Below, in pieces: positions 6,116 through 11,400 of a stretch of 11,400 bases of DNA. Every line of letters begins with the position of its first letter. The first letter of the stretch is position 1. Both the position numbers and the translations under genes were made by a program. The notes beneath the pieces were generated by a model. It saw only the letters and a program-made list of their open reading frames with translations. It searched no databases and was not told the origin of the DNA. This stretch comes from an uncultured Eubacteriales bacterium. GTDB taxonomy: Bacteria; Bacillota; Clostridia; Oscillospirales; CAG-272. Where the stretch lies: the NCBI GenBank assembly GCA_949878535.1, contig CATLAS010000010.1, positions 1-11,400 of the forward strand. Direction: 5' to 3'.

Positions 6116-6374
6116 AAACAATCCCTCTGGTACAGCAAAGCTGCACCACCTCCCCTTGCGCAGGGGAGGCTTGGATTGAGGGTTAGGCTCCCATGAGTAA
6201 AAAAGATTACCGCGAAGCACTAAACTAAAAAGATTTCTTTGTGTAAAGAGAAGTTAGCGCGAAGCACCAAACAAAAGAGGCTTCTTTGTGTAAAGAGAAG
6301 TTAGCGCGAAGCACCAAACAAAAAAAGCTCCCTTGTGCAAAGGGAGCTCCCGCGAAGCGGGTGAGGGATTGTTT
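6116..6374. mobile_element. Non-coding MITE-like palindromic element with target duplication
   Basis: The element starts AAACAATCCCTC (6116-6127) and ends with its exact inverse, GAGGGATTGTTT (6363-6374). It is flanked by AAGTA on both sides (6111-6115 and 6375-6379), as expected of a 5-bp target duplication; the flanking identity can be read as AAGTAAAAC if bases shared with the element end are counted. Inside are several hairpins, including CCTCCCC (6151-6157) with GGGGAGG (6165-6171) and AGCTCCCTT with AAGGGAGCT near the right end. No transposase is encoded. It therefore looks like a miniature element mobilised in trans, or a related palindromic repeat. Related pieces occur at 3342, 11175 and 11273. 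Confidence 0.65.
6211..6360. repeat. 47-bp tandem units inside the palindromic element
   Basis: The motif CGCGAAGC recurs at 6211, 6258, 6305 and 6351, a period of 47, 47 and 46 bases. Units two and three are nearly identical (TTCTTTGTGTAAAGAGAAG then TTAGCGCGAAGCACC). The last unit has the same layout but a perfect hairpin, AGCTCCCTT with AAGGGAGCT, followed by the element end. The pattern suggests stepwise duplication of the right-end hairpin module. Confidence 0.75.
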
Positions 6375-6395
6375 AAGTAAAACTGTCGATTTGCA

Positions 6396-6470
6396 AAAAC
6401 AGCTCCTCCAATGTGATCGCTACGCTAAGGCTCACCCAGTCAAAGGAGCTTCTGCACAACGGATGAAGAA
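6396..6470. repeat. Second repeat fragment next to the MITE-like element
   Basis: This stretch contains CAGCTCCT and, further on, AAAGGAGCT as imperfect inverted arms. It also carries ATCGCTACGCTAAGG, nearly identical to a segment of the degenerate repeat near 3360. It appears to be a worn copy of the same repeat family abutting the intact element. No gene is present. Confidence 0.45.
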
Positions 6471-6487
6471 CCATCTTCTGCATTTGC

Positions 6488-6528
6488 ATAAAAACAAAGA
6501 GACGCATTGTGCGCCTCTTTGTTTTTAT
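6488..6528 (-). terminator. Bidirectional terminator downstream of the cyclophilin genes
   Basis: An A-rich arm (6488-6505) pairs with a T-rich arm (6511-6528) around ATTGT, with a single A/C mismatch. The stem is about 18 bp, with A's on one side and T's on the other, so it can terminate in both directions. It lies 12 bases beyond the stop of the leftward cyclophilin gene, which it most likely serves. Confidence 0.88.
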
Positions 6529-6539
6529 TATAATTAATT

Positions 6540-7031
6540 TCATTTTTTAATCGTGATTTTTGCCATACGTTGATCAACCAGAGGTTTATCCTGCCCGTTT
6601 GTTTGCACACCGGCGATTTCATCTACCACTTCAATTCCTTTTGTTACCTTGCCGAATGCAGCGTATTGTCCGTCCAGAAATGTACCGTCCGCATGCATGA
6701 TAAAGAATTGACTGGATGCAGAATTAAAGTTTTGACTTCTTGCCATAGAAATTACGCCGCGGGTGTGAGACAGTGTGTTATTAAATCCGTTTGCGGCAAA
6801 TTCACCCTGAATGTTTTTGCCGCTGCCGCCGATACCAATTCCCTGTGGATCGCCGCCTTGAATCATGAACCCTGCGATAACACGGTGAAAAATCAATCCG
6901 TCATAAAAGCCTTCTTCCGCAAGAGAAACGAAATTTTCTACAGTGATTGGTGCAATATCCGGATACAGTTCCAGTTCAATTTCACCGCCGTTTTCCATTG
7001 TTATTGTTGCATTGATTGTTTTTGTGTCCAT
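6540..7031 (-). CDS. Cytoplasmic cyclophilin-type peptidyl-prolyl isomerase
   Basis: A 163-residue protein consisting of a cyclophilin domain with no signal peptide, expected to catalyse cis-trans isomerisation of Xaa-Pro bonds in the cytoplasm. Active-site positions are identified by comparison with human CypA: Arg50 and Phe55 in [14 protein letters not shown], Gln58 in the same segment, and Phe110 in SQFFIMHAD. The CypA Trp121 position is Phe118 and the His126 position is Tyr123, substitutions typical of bacterial cyclophilins with weak cyclosporin binding. The start has GGAGG six bases upstream. It lies 43 bases downstream of a lipoprotein paralog on the same strand, with no terminator between, so the two are probably cotranscribed. 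The terminator at 6488-6528 follows. Confidence 0.93.
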   Translation of the reverse strand: MDTKTINATITMENGGEIELELYPDIAPITVENFVSLAEEGFYDGLIFHRVIAGFMIQGGDPQGIGIGGSGKNIQGEFAANGFNNTLSHTRGVISMARSQNFNSASSQFFIMHADGTFLDGQYAAFGKVTKGIEVVDEIAGVQTNGQDKPLVDQRMAKITIKK

Positions 7032-7074
7032 AATAATCCTCCAAATTTATATTTTGCAATCGCAGAAAGCCGGG

Positions 7075-7689
7075 TTAGTCGACTACTTTAATATATTCAA
7101 TATATACAGGATTTACAGGAGAGGATTTTTCCCTTGCTCCCGGGTATGCTGCTTTCACTTCTACAGCGGCGATTTTATCCACTACGTCCATACCTTCCGT
7201 AACCTTGCCAAATGCAGCATATTTTCCGTCAAGACCTTCATTGTCTGCATGCATGATAAAAAATTGACTGGATGCGGAATTTGGATCGTTACTTCTTGCC
7301 ATAGAAATTACCCCACGAGTATGAGACAGTGTGTTTTCTACGCCATTTTCTGAAAACTCTCCTTTAATTTCTTTTTCGCTGCCGCCGGATCCGTTTCCTT
7401 TCGGGTCACCGCCTTGAATCATAAAGCCGGACACGATTCGGTGAAATGTAAGCCCATCATAAAATCCTTCTTTTACAAGGGAAACAAAATTTTCTACAGT
7501 AATTGGTGCAATGTCCGGATACAACTCCAACTGAATTGTTCCAAAATCTTTTACGGACATTTCCACATGCACGGGATTTGTATCGGAATTTCCTTGAGAA
7601 TCGCCGTCATCGCTTGGGGAGTCGTCAGCACATGCTGCCAGCAGACTGCACATAACAAGCGCAAGTATAAGGGATAAAACCTTTTTCAT
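7075..7689 (-). CDS. Lipoprotein cyclophilin-type peptidyl-prolyl isomerase
   Basis: A 204-residue protein. It begins with a lipoprotein signal ([20 protein letters not shown]), with lipobox LAAC and Cys20 as the predicted lipidated residue. A short acidic Ser/Asp-rich linker (21-39) follows, then a cyclophilin domain (about 40-204). Catalytic positions are conserved: Arg84, Phe89 and Gln92 in [14 protein letters not shown] and Phe144 in SQFF. The CypA Trp121 position is Gly152 and the His126 position is Tyr157. It probably helps fold exported proteins on the outer face of the membrane. It is clearly paralogous to the cytoplasmic enzyme encoded just downstream, sharing long stretches such as [13 protein letters not shown] and [17 protein letters not shown]. 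The start has AAAGG about ten bases upstream. Confidence 0.94.
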   Translation of the reverse strand: MKKVLSLILALVMCSLLAACADDSPSDDGDSQGNSDTNPVHVEMSVKDFGTIQLELYPDIAPITVENFVSLVKEGFYDGLTFHRIVSGFMIQGGDPKGNGSGGSEKEIKGEFSENGVENTLSHTRGVISMARSNDPNSASSQFFIMHADNEGLDGKYAAFGKVTEGMDVVDKIAAVEVKAAYPGAREKSSPVNPVYIEYIKVVD

Positions 7690-7724
7690 GATTTACTGCC
7701 TTTCTTTTAGTATTATAAATATAG

Positions 7725-7755
7725 ATGTTATCTGAACGATGGATCCGGATAACAT
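7725..7755 (-). other. 5' leader hairpin of the cyclophilin operon
   Basis: ATGTTATC (7725-7732) and GATAACAT (7748-7755) form an 8-bp stem around a 15-base loop. On the minus strand it begins about six bases after the predicted transcription start, leaving the ribosome site free. It could protect the 5' end of the mRNA or be an operator-type inverted repeat. Confidence 0.45.
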
Positions 7756-7767
7756 ACATTAAAAATC

Positions 7768-7796
7768 ATTGTAGCAAATCTTATGATTTATGTAAA
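7768..7796 (-). promoter_or_regulatory. SigA-type promoter of the two cyclophilin genes
   Basis: On the minus strand TTTACA (7796-7791) and TACAAT (7773-7768) are separated by 17 bases, with a TG one base before the -10. Transcription would start near 7761, giving a leader of about 70 bases. Confidence 0.72.
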
Positions 7797-7828
7797 GGCT
7801 TTTCTGTTAATAATATAAAAAATTGGCA

Positions 7829-7834
7829 TATACT
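7829..7834 (+). promoter_or_regulatory. Possible -10 element for the ytvI-like gene
   Basis: TATACT at 7829-7834 lies 36 bases before the ATG at 7870. No convincing -35 is seen at 16 to 18 bases upstream, so this could be weak, activator-dependent or used by an alternative sigma factor. Its position argues against the upstream TTG at 7834 as start codon. Confidence 0.35.
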
Positions 7835-7869
7835 TGAAAAAGAGATTCTATCAGAGGCGAGGGATTATT

Positions 7870-8964
7870 ATGACAACGGAAAAGCTGCTTCGATTTGCAT
7901 TATATGGATTTTGCGGGGCAATTTGTGCGGCAGGTATTTGGCTGCTTCTTAAATATGCCTTCCCGGTGCTGCTGCCCTTTGCCCTGGCATATGCAATATC
8001 CTGTGCAGTGCGTCCGATTGCAGCGTGGCTGCATAAAAAGACAAAAACCTCCCACGCTTTTTGGGCAGTGGCATTGATTGTTTTAACAGCGGCACTGCTT
8101 ACCGCACTGATCTGGTTTGGCGCGTCCATTCTGATAAAAGAAGCCTCGGAAGCAGTAACGGCGCTGAGCGAGGCACTTGACCAACCGGATAATCCGGTGA
8201 GCAGACTTGCAGACAAGGTTGCGGCCTTTGGTAAGCGATTCCATTTGGGATCCGGAGATTTTTCTGATACCTTTCCGGAAATGGTTAAAGGGGCAGTATC
8301 ACAAGTCAGTTCCTGGGTGGCAGGCTGGGCAAGAGATATTCTGGGGCACTTGCCTTCCTTTGTATTTACGTTATTTGTTGGGATTATTGCATTGTTTTAT
8401 TTTTGTTTGGACAACAAGGGAATTAGCAAAATGGCAGATGCATTTCTGCCGCCCCAGGTTCGAAATAAAATCAGTCAAACTGTATCTATCGTCATGCGGG
8501 GGCTGGGTCGGTTTGTAAAAGCATATCTTATCATTATGCTTATTACCTTTGCTGAGTTATTGTGTGGTTTTTTGGTTATGGGTGTACGGTATGCTGTACT
8601 CGCGGCATTGCTGATCGCTGTTGTAGATGTGCTGCCGGTTCTGGGAGTGGGTACAGTTCTGGTACCGTGGACTGTGTTGGCTTTTATTGAAGGGGACGGT
8701 GTGCGCGGTATTCAGCTTTTGGTGCTGCTTGGAGTAATGTATATTGTGCGGCAGGCAATTGAACCGAAAATCCTTGGAAAAAACGCTGGCGTGCATCCGG
8801 TGATTGCATTGATTTTTGTATATGCGGGGTTCTGTCTTGCGGGCGTTGGCGGTATGATTCTTGCACCGATTTTGCTAAATGCCGGCGCTGTTCTGTGGGA
8901 AGAACGCGTGAAAAAAAGTGATAGAGAAGTTGACAAACAGACTGGGGGGGTATATAATAAATAG
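7870..8964 (+). CDS. ytvI: AI-2E / PerM family membrane protein, YtvI-like
   Basis: A 364-residue integral membrane protein. Hydrophobic segments fall at about residues 8-28, 30-50, 62-88, 161-181, 217-237, 240-262, 269-293 and 310-345, with a soluble stretch at about 90-158. The conserved core DVLPVLGVGTVLVPW (243-257) and the later RQAIEPKILGKNAGVHP (about 294-310) are typical of the AI-2E transporter family, and closest in my recollection to the sporulation membrane protein YtvI. The transported substrate is not established for that branch. I start at ATG 7870, six bases after AGGG; a TTG at 7834 in the same frame overlaps the -10. The last codons carry the -35 and -10 of the following operon, and there is no terminator. 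The C-terminal tail is hydrophilic and probably cytoplasmic. Confidence 0.8.
   Translation: MTTEKLLRFALYGFCGAICAAGIWLLLKYAFPVLLPFALAYAISCAVRPIAAWLHKKTKTSHAFWAVALIVLTAALLTALIWFGASILIKEASEAVTALSEALDQPDNPVSRLADKVAAFGKRFHLGSGDFSDTFPEMVKGAVSQVSSWVAGWARDILGHLPSFVFTLFVGIIALFYFCLDNKGISKMADAFLPPQVRNKISQTVSIVMRGLGRFVKAYLIIMLITFAELLCGFLVMGVRYAVLAALLIAVVDVLPVLGVGTVLVPWTVLAFIEGDGVRGIQLLVLLGVMYIVRQAIEPKILGKNAGVHPVIALIFVYAGFCLAGVGGMILAPILLNAGAVLWEERVKKSDREVDKQTGGVYNK
8930..8958 (+). promoter_or_regulatory. Perfect-consensus promoter of the yicC-remA-gmk-rpoZ operon
   Basis: TTGACA (8930-8935) and TATAAT (8953-8958) are separated by exactly 17 bases, a 12/12 consensus match lying wholly within the end of the ytvI-like coding region (stop at 8962-8964). 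The spacer contains a run of seven G's (8944-8950). Transcription would start near 8965, giving a leader of about 73 bases. That leader can form either CGATA/TATCG (8969-8973 with 8988-8992) or ATCGCA/TGCGAT (8989-8994 with 9015-9020), which share bases. Confidence 0.88.
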
Positions 8965-9037
8965 GTATCGATAAAATAGGTGGAATCTATCGCAGGGGCG
9001 CTCCATATAGTTTTTGCGATTTAAGAAAGGTGTAGCT

Positions 9038-9931
9038 ATGCCTAACAGCATGACAGCATTTGGAAGAAGCAGAGGCACTTCCGGGGATGGTTCGAAAATC
9101 ATTACGGTGGAAATAAAATCTGTCAATAGCAGATATATGGACGCTACGGTGAAGCTCCCCCGCATGTATGCGTATCTTGAAGAGAAGGTCAAGGGCTGCC
9201 TGGCTGCCCAGGGCGTGTCTCGCGGTAAGGTGGAAGTGTACATAGGGGTGGAAGTTCTGCAGCAGACAGGAACGGATATCGTGCTGGATACCGCGTTGGC
9301 TGCTGCTTATATTCGCGCGCTTGAGCAATTGCGGGATCAGTTTGGATTGCGGGATGATCTGTCCGTAATGCGAGTGGCACAGAACAAGGAACTCTTTTCT
9401 GTTCGCACGCCCGAAGATGATGACGGGCAGGATTGGACAGATGTGTATCCAATATTGAATCAGGCGCTTGTATCCTTTTTAGAACAGCGTAGAGCAGAGG
9501 GACAGCGGCTGATTGATGATATCGAAGGAAAGCTTGTCAGCATCCGTGCGATTTGCGAAAAAATCGGAGAGATTTCTGAGACGGACATTCAAGGATATAC
9601 GCCTAAGCTTGTAGAGCGGATTAAAAAGTTTTTGCAGGATTTTGATGCTGAGGCGAGCGAGCAGCGTATATTGACTGAGGCTGCAATTTATGCGGATAAA
9701 GCTGCTATTGATGAGGAATTGGTGCGGTTGAATAGCCATTTTGCAACATTCCGAGAAATTGTGGAACGCGGCGAAGCTGTGGGGCGAAAGCTGGATTTTC
9801 TGCTCCAGGAAATGAACCGGGAAATCAATACCATCGGTTCCAAAGCGGGGAATGCGGAAATTGCCCATTTGGTTGTAGAGGTAAAGGCGCTGTTGGAGAA
9901 AATCCGGGAGCAGGTACAAAATATAGAATAA
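9038..9931 (+). CDS. yloC: YicC/YloC family endoribonuclease
   Basis: A 297-residue protein of the YicC family. The N-terminus MPNSMTAFGR matches the family's SMTGFGR signature, and the C-terminus LDFLLQEMNREINTIGSKA with KIREQVQNIE is the highly conserved DUF1732-type block. In E. coli YicC has been reported as an endoribonuclease acting on RNA such as RyhB; the Firmicutes substrate is less clear. I take the ATG at 9038, seven bases after AAAGG (9026-9030), rather than an upstream TTG at 9014. It is the first gene of the operon yloC-remA-gmk-rpoZ, the same order as in Bacillus subtilis, and is transcribed from the perfect promoter at 8930. It acts in the cytoplasm. Confidence 0.93.
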   Translation: MPNSMTAFGRSRGTSGDGSKIITVEIKSVNSRYMDATVKLPRMYAYLEEKVKGCLAAQGVSRGKVEVYIGVEVLQQTGTDIVLDTALAAAYIRALEQLRDQFGLRDDLSVMRVAQNKELFSVRTPEDDDGQDWTDVYPILNQALVSFLEQRRAEGQRLIDDIEGKLVSIRAICEKIGEISETDIQGYTPKLVERIKKFLQDFDAEASEQRILTEAAIYADKAAIDEELVRLNSHFATFREIVERGEAVGRKLDFLLQEMNREINTIGSKAGNAEIAHLVVEVKALLEKIREQVQNIE

Positions 9932-9953
9932 GCAGCGGGAACGGTTAAAAAGA

Positions 9954-10211
9954 ATGAAGTTTATCAATGTAGGATTTAATAACATGATTGCTGCAGCGCG
10001 GGTTGTAGCAGTAATCGGTCCGGACAGTGCTCCGGCAAAGCGGCTGGTTCAGGATGCGAAAGACAGCGGCAGAGCGATTGACTGTACCAGCGGACGCAGA
10101 ACCAGAGGAATTGTGATAACAGACAGTGATCATATCATTTTGTCATCTATCCAGCCGGAAACGATTGCGGCAAGGCTTACAGGAGAGGAAGAGGAGGAAA
10201 CCCATGAGTAA
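9954..10211 (+). CDS. remA: RemA family DNA-binding regulator (DUF370)
   Basis: An 85-residue protein matching RemA/YlzA over its full length: FINVGFNNMIAAARVVAV, SAPAKRLVQDAK, GRRTRGIVITDSDHIILS, QPETIAARL. In Bacillus subtilis RemA is a ring-forming DNA-binding protein that activates extracellular matrix and osmoprotection genes; its targets here are unknown. The Arg-rich GRRTRG loop is the conserved DNA-contact region. The start is fixed by homology, yet the ribosome site is poor, with no clear AGGAG within ten bases of the ATG. It begins 22 bases after yloC ends, so translation may depend partly on coupling. The tail EEEEETHE is acidic because the same bases form the gmk ribosome site. 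It overlaps gmk by eight bases (ATGAGTAA). Confidence 0.95.
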   Translation: MKFINVGFNNMIAAARVVAVIGPDSAPAKRLVQDAKDSGRAIDCTSGRRTRGIVITDSDHIILSSIQPETIAARLTGEEEEETHE

Positions 10212-10815
10212 AAAAGGTTTTTTAATCGTCATCTCCGGACCTTCCGGCGGAGGAAAGGGAACTGTGGTGAAGCGGCTGCGTGAGATGATGCCGGAGCTTG
10301 CATTGTCCGTATCTGCTACGACCAGACCGCCTAGAGCGGGTGAAGAGGACGGCAGAGAATATTATTTTATGGATCGTGACGCTTTTGAAGAAATGGTCGC
10401 ACGGGAGGAAATACTGGAATATACCAGCTACTGCGGCAATTATTACGGGACACCGAAAAAAGAGGCGCAGCGAATCACATCGTTAGGCAAAAATATGATT
10501 TTGGAAATTGAAGTGGAGGGTGCGGCACAGATCAAAAAGCTGTATCCGGACGCTGTTTCAATTATGCTTATTCCGCCAACTATTGAAGAAATGCGCGAAC
10601 GTCTTTTGGGACGCGGAACAGAATCTATAGAAACAGTGGAAAAGCGCTTGGCGCGGGCTGTGGAAGAAATTAAGCTTGCACCAGAATATGATTATATTGT
10701 AATCAATGAGCGGGATGGGATAGACGCCTGTGCTGCGCATATTTGTGAAATAATCCGCGCGGAAAGCGCGAAATCAGACAGAATGGCAGAAGAAATCAAT
10801 GCATTTTTAGCATAA
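10204..10815 (+). CDS. gmk: Guanylate kinase
   Basis: A 203-residue enzyme that phosphorylates GMP to GDP using ATP, an essential step in GTP and dGTP supply. The P-loop GPSGGGKGT lies at about residues 12-20. The GMP-binding region follows as SVSATTRPPRAGEEDGREYYF and later YCGNYYGTPK, with the Lid segment RLLGRGTESIETVEKRL. Length matches the family (about 204 in Bacillus). The ATG at 10204 overlaps the last eight bases of remA and has GAGGAGG upstream within the remA tail codons, so the two are translationally coupled. A frame extending upstream to 10126 is only shadow sequence within remA. gmk next to rpoZ is a widely conserved pair. Confidence 0.97.
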   Translation: MSKKGFLIVISGPSGGGKGTVVKRLREMMPELALSVSATTRPPRAGEEDGREYYFMDRDAFEEMVAREEILEYTSYCGNYYGTPKKEAQRITSLGKNMILEIEVEGAAQIKKLYPDAVSIMLIPPTIEEMRERLLGRGTESIETVEKRLARAVEEIKLAPEYDYIVINERDGIDACAAHICEIIRAESAKSDRMAEEINAFLA

Positions 10816-10843
10816 TACAAGAATCAGAAGAGGTAGACAAATT

Positions 10844-11161
10844 ATGATTACACCATCTATTGCAGAGCTTACACAGAACAAATTCAACAGATACACTTTG
10901 GTTATTGCAACTGCAAAGTGTGCAAAAATGATTACAGATGAGTATGTTGCACAGAGGGAGCTTGCAGAGCGCCGGATTGCAAATAAGGAAACGGATAAAA
11001 GTATTGCTTCTATGATTCGCAGGGAATATCGGGACGATAAAGCGGTAAAAACTGCGGTGAACGGTTTGTATAATAAAGACTTCGTGATTGTCGGTTTGAC
11101 AGATGACGAAGTGGATGAAGAAAATGCAGTGAATGCAGATGATGCGGAAATCGAGGAGTAA
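10844..11161 (+). CDS. rpoZ: RNA polymerase omega subunit
   Basis: A 105-residue omega subunit, which assists assembly and stability of RNA polymerase by clamping the beta-prime subunit. The conserved N-terminal part is visible: MITPSIAEL, NRYTLVIATAKCAKMI and a charged helix. It is longer than the Bacillus subtilis protein (about 67 residues), with an acidic C-terminal tail (about 87-105, DDEVDEENAVNADDAEIEE). Extended acidic omega subunits are common in Clostridia. The start follows GAGGT (10830-10834) by nine bases and lies 28 bases after gmk, as the last gene of the operon. No canonical terminator follows directly; repeat DNA begins within about 15 bases. Confidence 0.93.
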   Translation: MITPSIAELTQNKFNRYTLVIATAKCAKMITDEYVAQRELAERRIANKETDKSIASMIRREYRDDKAVKTAVNGLYNKDFVIVGLTDDEVDEENAVNADDAEIEE

Positions 11162-11174
11162 AGACAGCGGGCAT

Positions 11175-11232
11175 AAACTAAAAAGGCTTCCTGCGGCCAA
11201 GAGAGTTCTCGCGATGCGGGTGAGGGATTATT
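11175..11232. repeat. Truncated right end of the palindromic repeat
   Basis: The stretch from AAACTAAAAAGGCTTCC to CGCGATGCGGGTGAGGGATTAT matches the layout of the right end of the element at 6318-6374 (AGCTCCC hairpin, CGCGAAGCGGGTGAGGGATTG), but the hairpin is degraded and no left end is visible. It lies 13 bases after rpoZ and may substitute for a terminator. Confidence 0.55.
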
Positions 11233-11272
11233 ATACAATCATTTTGCAGGATCACTAAATCGAAAGAAAGCC

Positions 11273-11400
11273 TTAAACAACCCCTCCGTCACACCTACGG
11301 TGTGCCACCTCCCTTGCACAGGGGAGGTTTGATTTGGGGTGTGCCCCCCTTGTGCGGGGGGTAAAACGAATCCCTGGAGCATGTCGCGTAGCGACTGAGG
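11273..11400. repeat. Palindromic repeat, left part (continues past the window)
   Basis: It begins TTAAACAACCCCTC (11273-11286), a variant of the inverted end at 6116. It continues with a run of hairpins: CACACC/GGTGTG, CCTCCC/GGGAGG and CCCCCC/GGGGGG. The left arm aligns by eye with 6116-6175 over about 60 bases. The window ends on GCGACTGAGG, which would lead into the opposite inverted end (GAGGGGTTG-like) just beyond. No gene is present. Confidence 0.62.

Noticed and set aside
6211..6360. CRISPR-like array
   Set aside because: The regularly spaced repeats have no unique spacers: the whole 47-bp unit repeats, and it sits between inverted ends of a palindromic element.
6286..6537. 83-residue rightward reading frame, Lys/His-rich
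   Set aside because: It runs through the 47-bp repeat units, the second repeat fragment and the terminator hairpin, has no ribosome site and reads as translated repeat DNA.
6570..7091. 173-residue rightward reading frame opposite the cyclophilin gene
   Set aside because: It is antisense to an unambiguous cyclophilin, Cys-rich without pattern, and mirrored by a similar frame opposite the paralog; a shadow frame.
7834..7869. Twelve extra N-terminal residues for the ytvI-like protein from the TTG at 7834
   Set aside because: The TTG overlaps the end of the TATACT -10 element, whereas the ATG at 7870 has AGGG six bases upstream and begins a typical family N-terminus.
1..11400. Multi-gene undescribed defence, mobile or biosynthetic system
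   Set aside because: Apart from the partial membrane protein at the left edge, the CD1247-like protein and the surface protein, every gene belongs to a common housekeeping family in a normal Clostridia context. There is no transposase, integrase, toxin pair, nuclease cluster or tRNA attachment site.

Overview
The window reads as ordinary chromosomal DNA from a low-to-moderate-GC Gram-positive bacterium of the class Clostridia, most likely a gut-type Oscillospiraceae/Ruminococcaceae relative. The reasons are the yicC/yloC-remA-gmk-rpoZ gene order shared with Bacillus and Clostridia, an EF-P with the Firmicutes-type HVKPGKG loop, a YtvI-like sporulation-family membrane protein, a CD1247-like acidic zinc-ribbon protein, strong AGGAGG-type ribosome sites, and hairpin-rich palindromic repeats of the kind common between operons in Oscillospirales. 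I cannot name the species.

Layout. At the left edge is the 5' part of a leftward small membrane protein gene (242 to 1), divergent from a rightward group: yqeG (HAD phosphatase, TTG start at 412), an Xaa-Pro-type aminopeptidase P (945-2030), then from its own promoter efp (2178-2735) and a CD1247-like acidic/Cys-rich zinc-ribbon protein (2822-3229), closed by a strong terminator at 3246-3276. After a repeat-bearing intergenic region comes a single gene for a 741-residue secreted, membrane-anchored surface protein (3739-5964). It has a CBM9/DOMON-like domain, a LamG-like domain, a Gly/Thr/Asn linker and a cohesin-like domain, and it lies between a perfect-consensus promoter and a perfect 16-bp terminator hairpin.

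From 5965 to 6539 there is no credible gene. This stretch holds the terminator, a non-coding palindromic element (6116-6374) with 12-bp inverted ends, a 5-bp flanking duplication and internal 47-bp tandem units, a second repeat fragment, and a terminator for the leftward genes. Next come two leftward tandem cyclophilin genes, a lipoprotein form (7689-7075) followed by a cytoplasmic form (7031-6540). Rightward again are a YtvI/AI-2E-family membrane protein (7870-8964) and the operon yicC (9038), remA (9954), gmk (10204), rpoZ (10844), driven by a perfect TTGACA-17-TATAAT promoter lying inside the last codons of the ytvI-like gene. The right edge (11175-11400) is again palindromic repeat DNA.

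No phage, plasmid, transposase, CRISPR, tRNA or rRNA is visible, and I see no multi-gene undescribed system. The items most worth a second look are the efp ribosome-binding region, where a perfect hairpin sits between the Shine-Dalgarno and the start codon; the multi-domain surface protein with its expression signals; the transposon-like non-coding repeat; and the Cys-cluster insertion in the CD1247-like protein.
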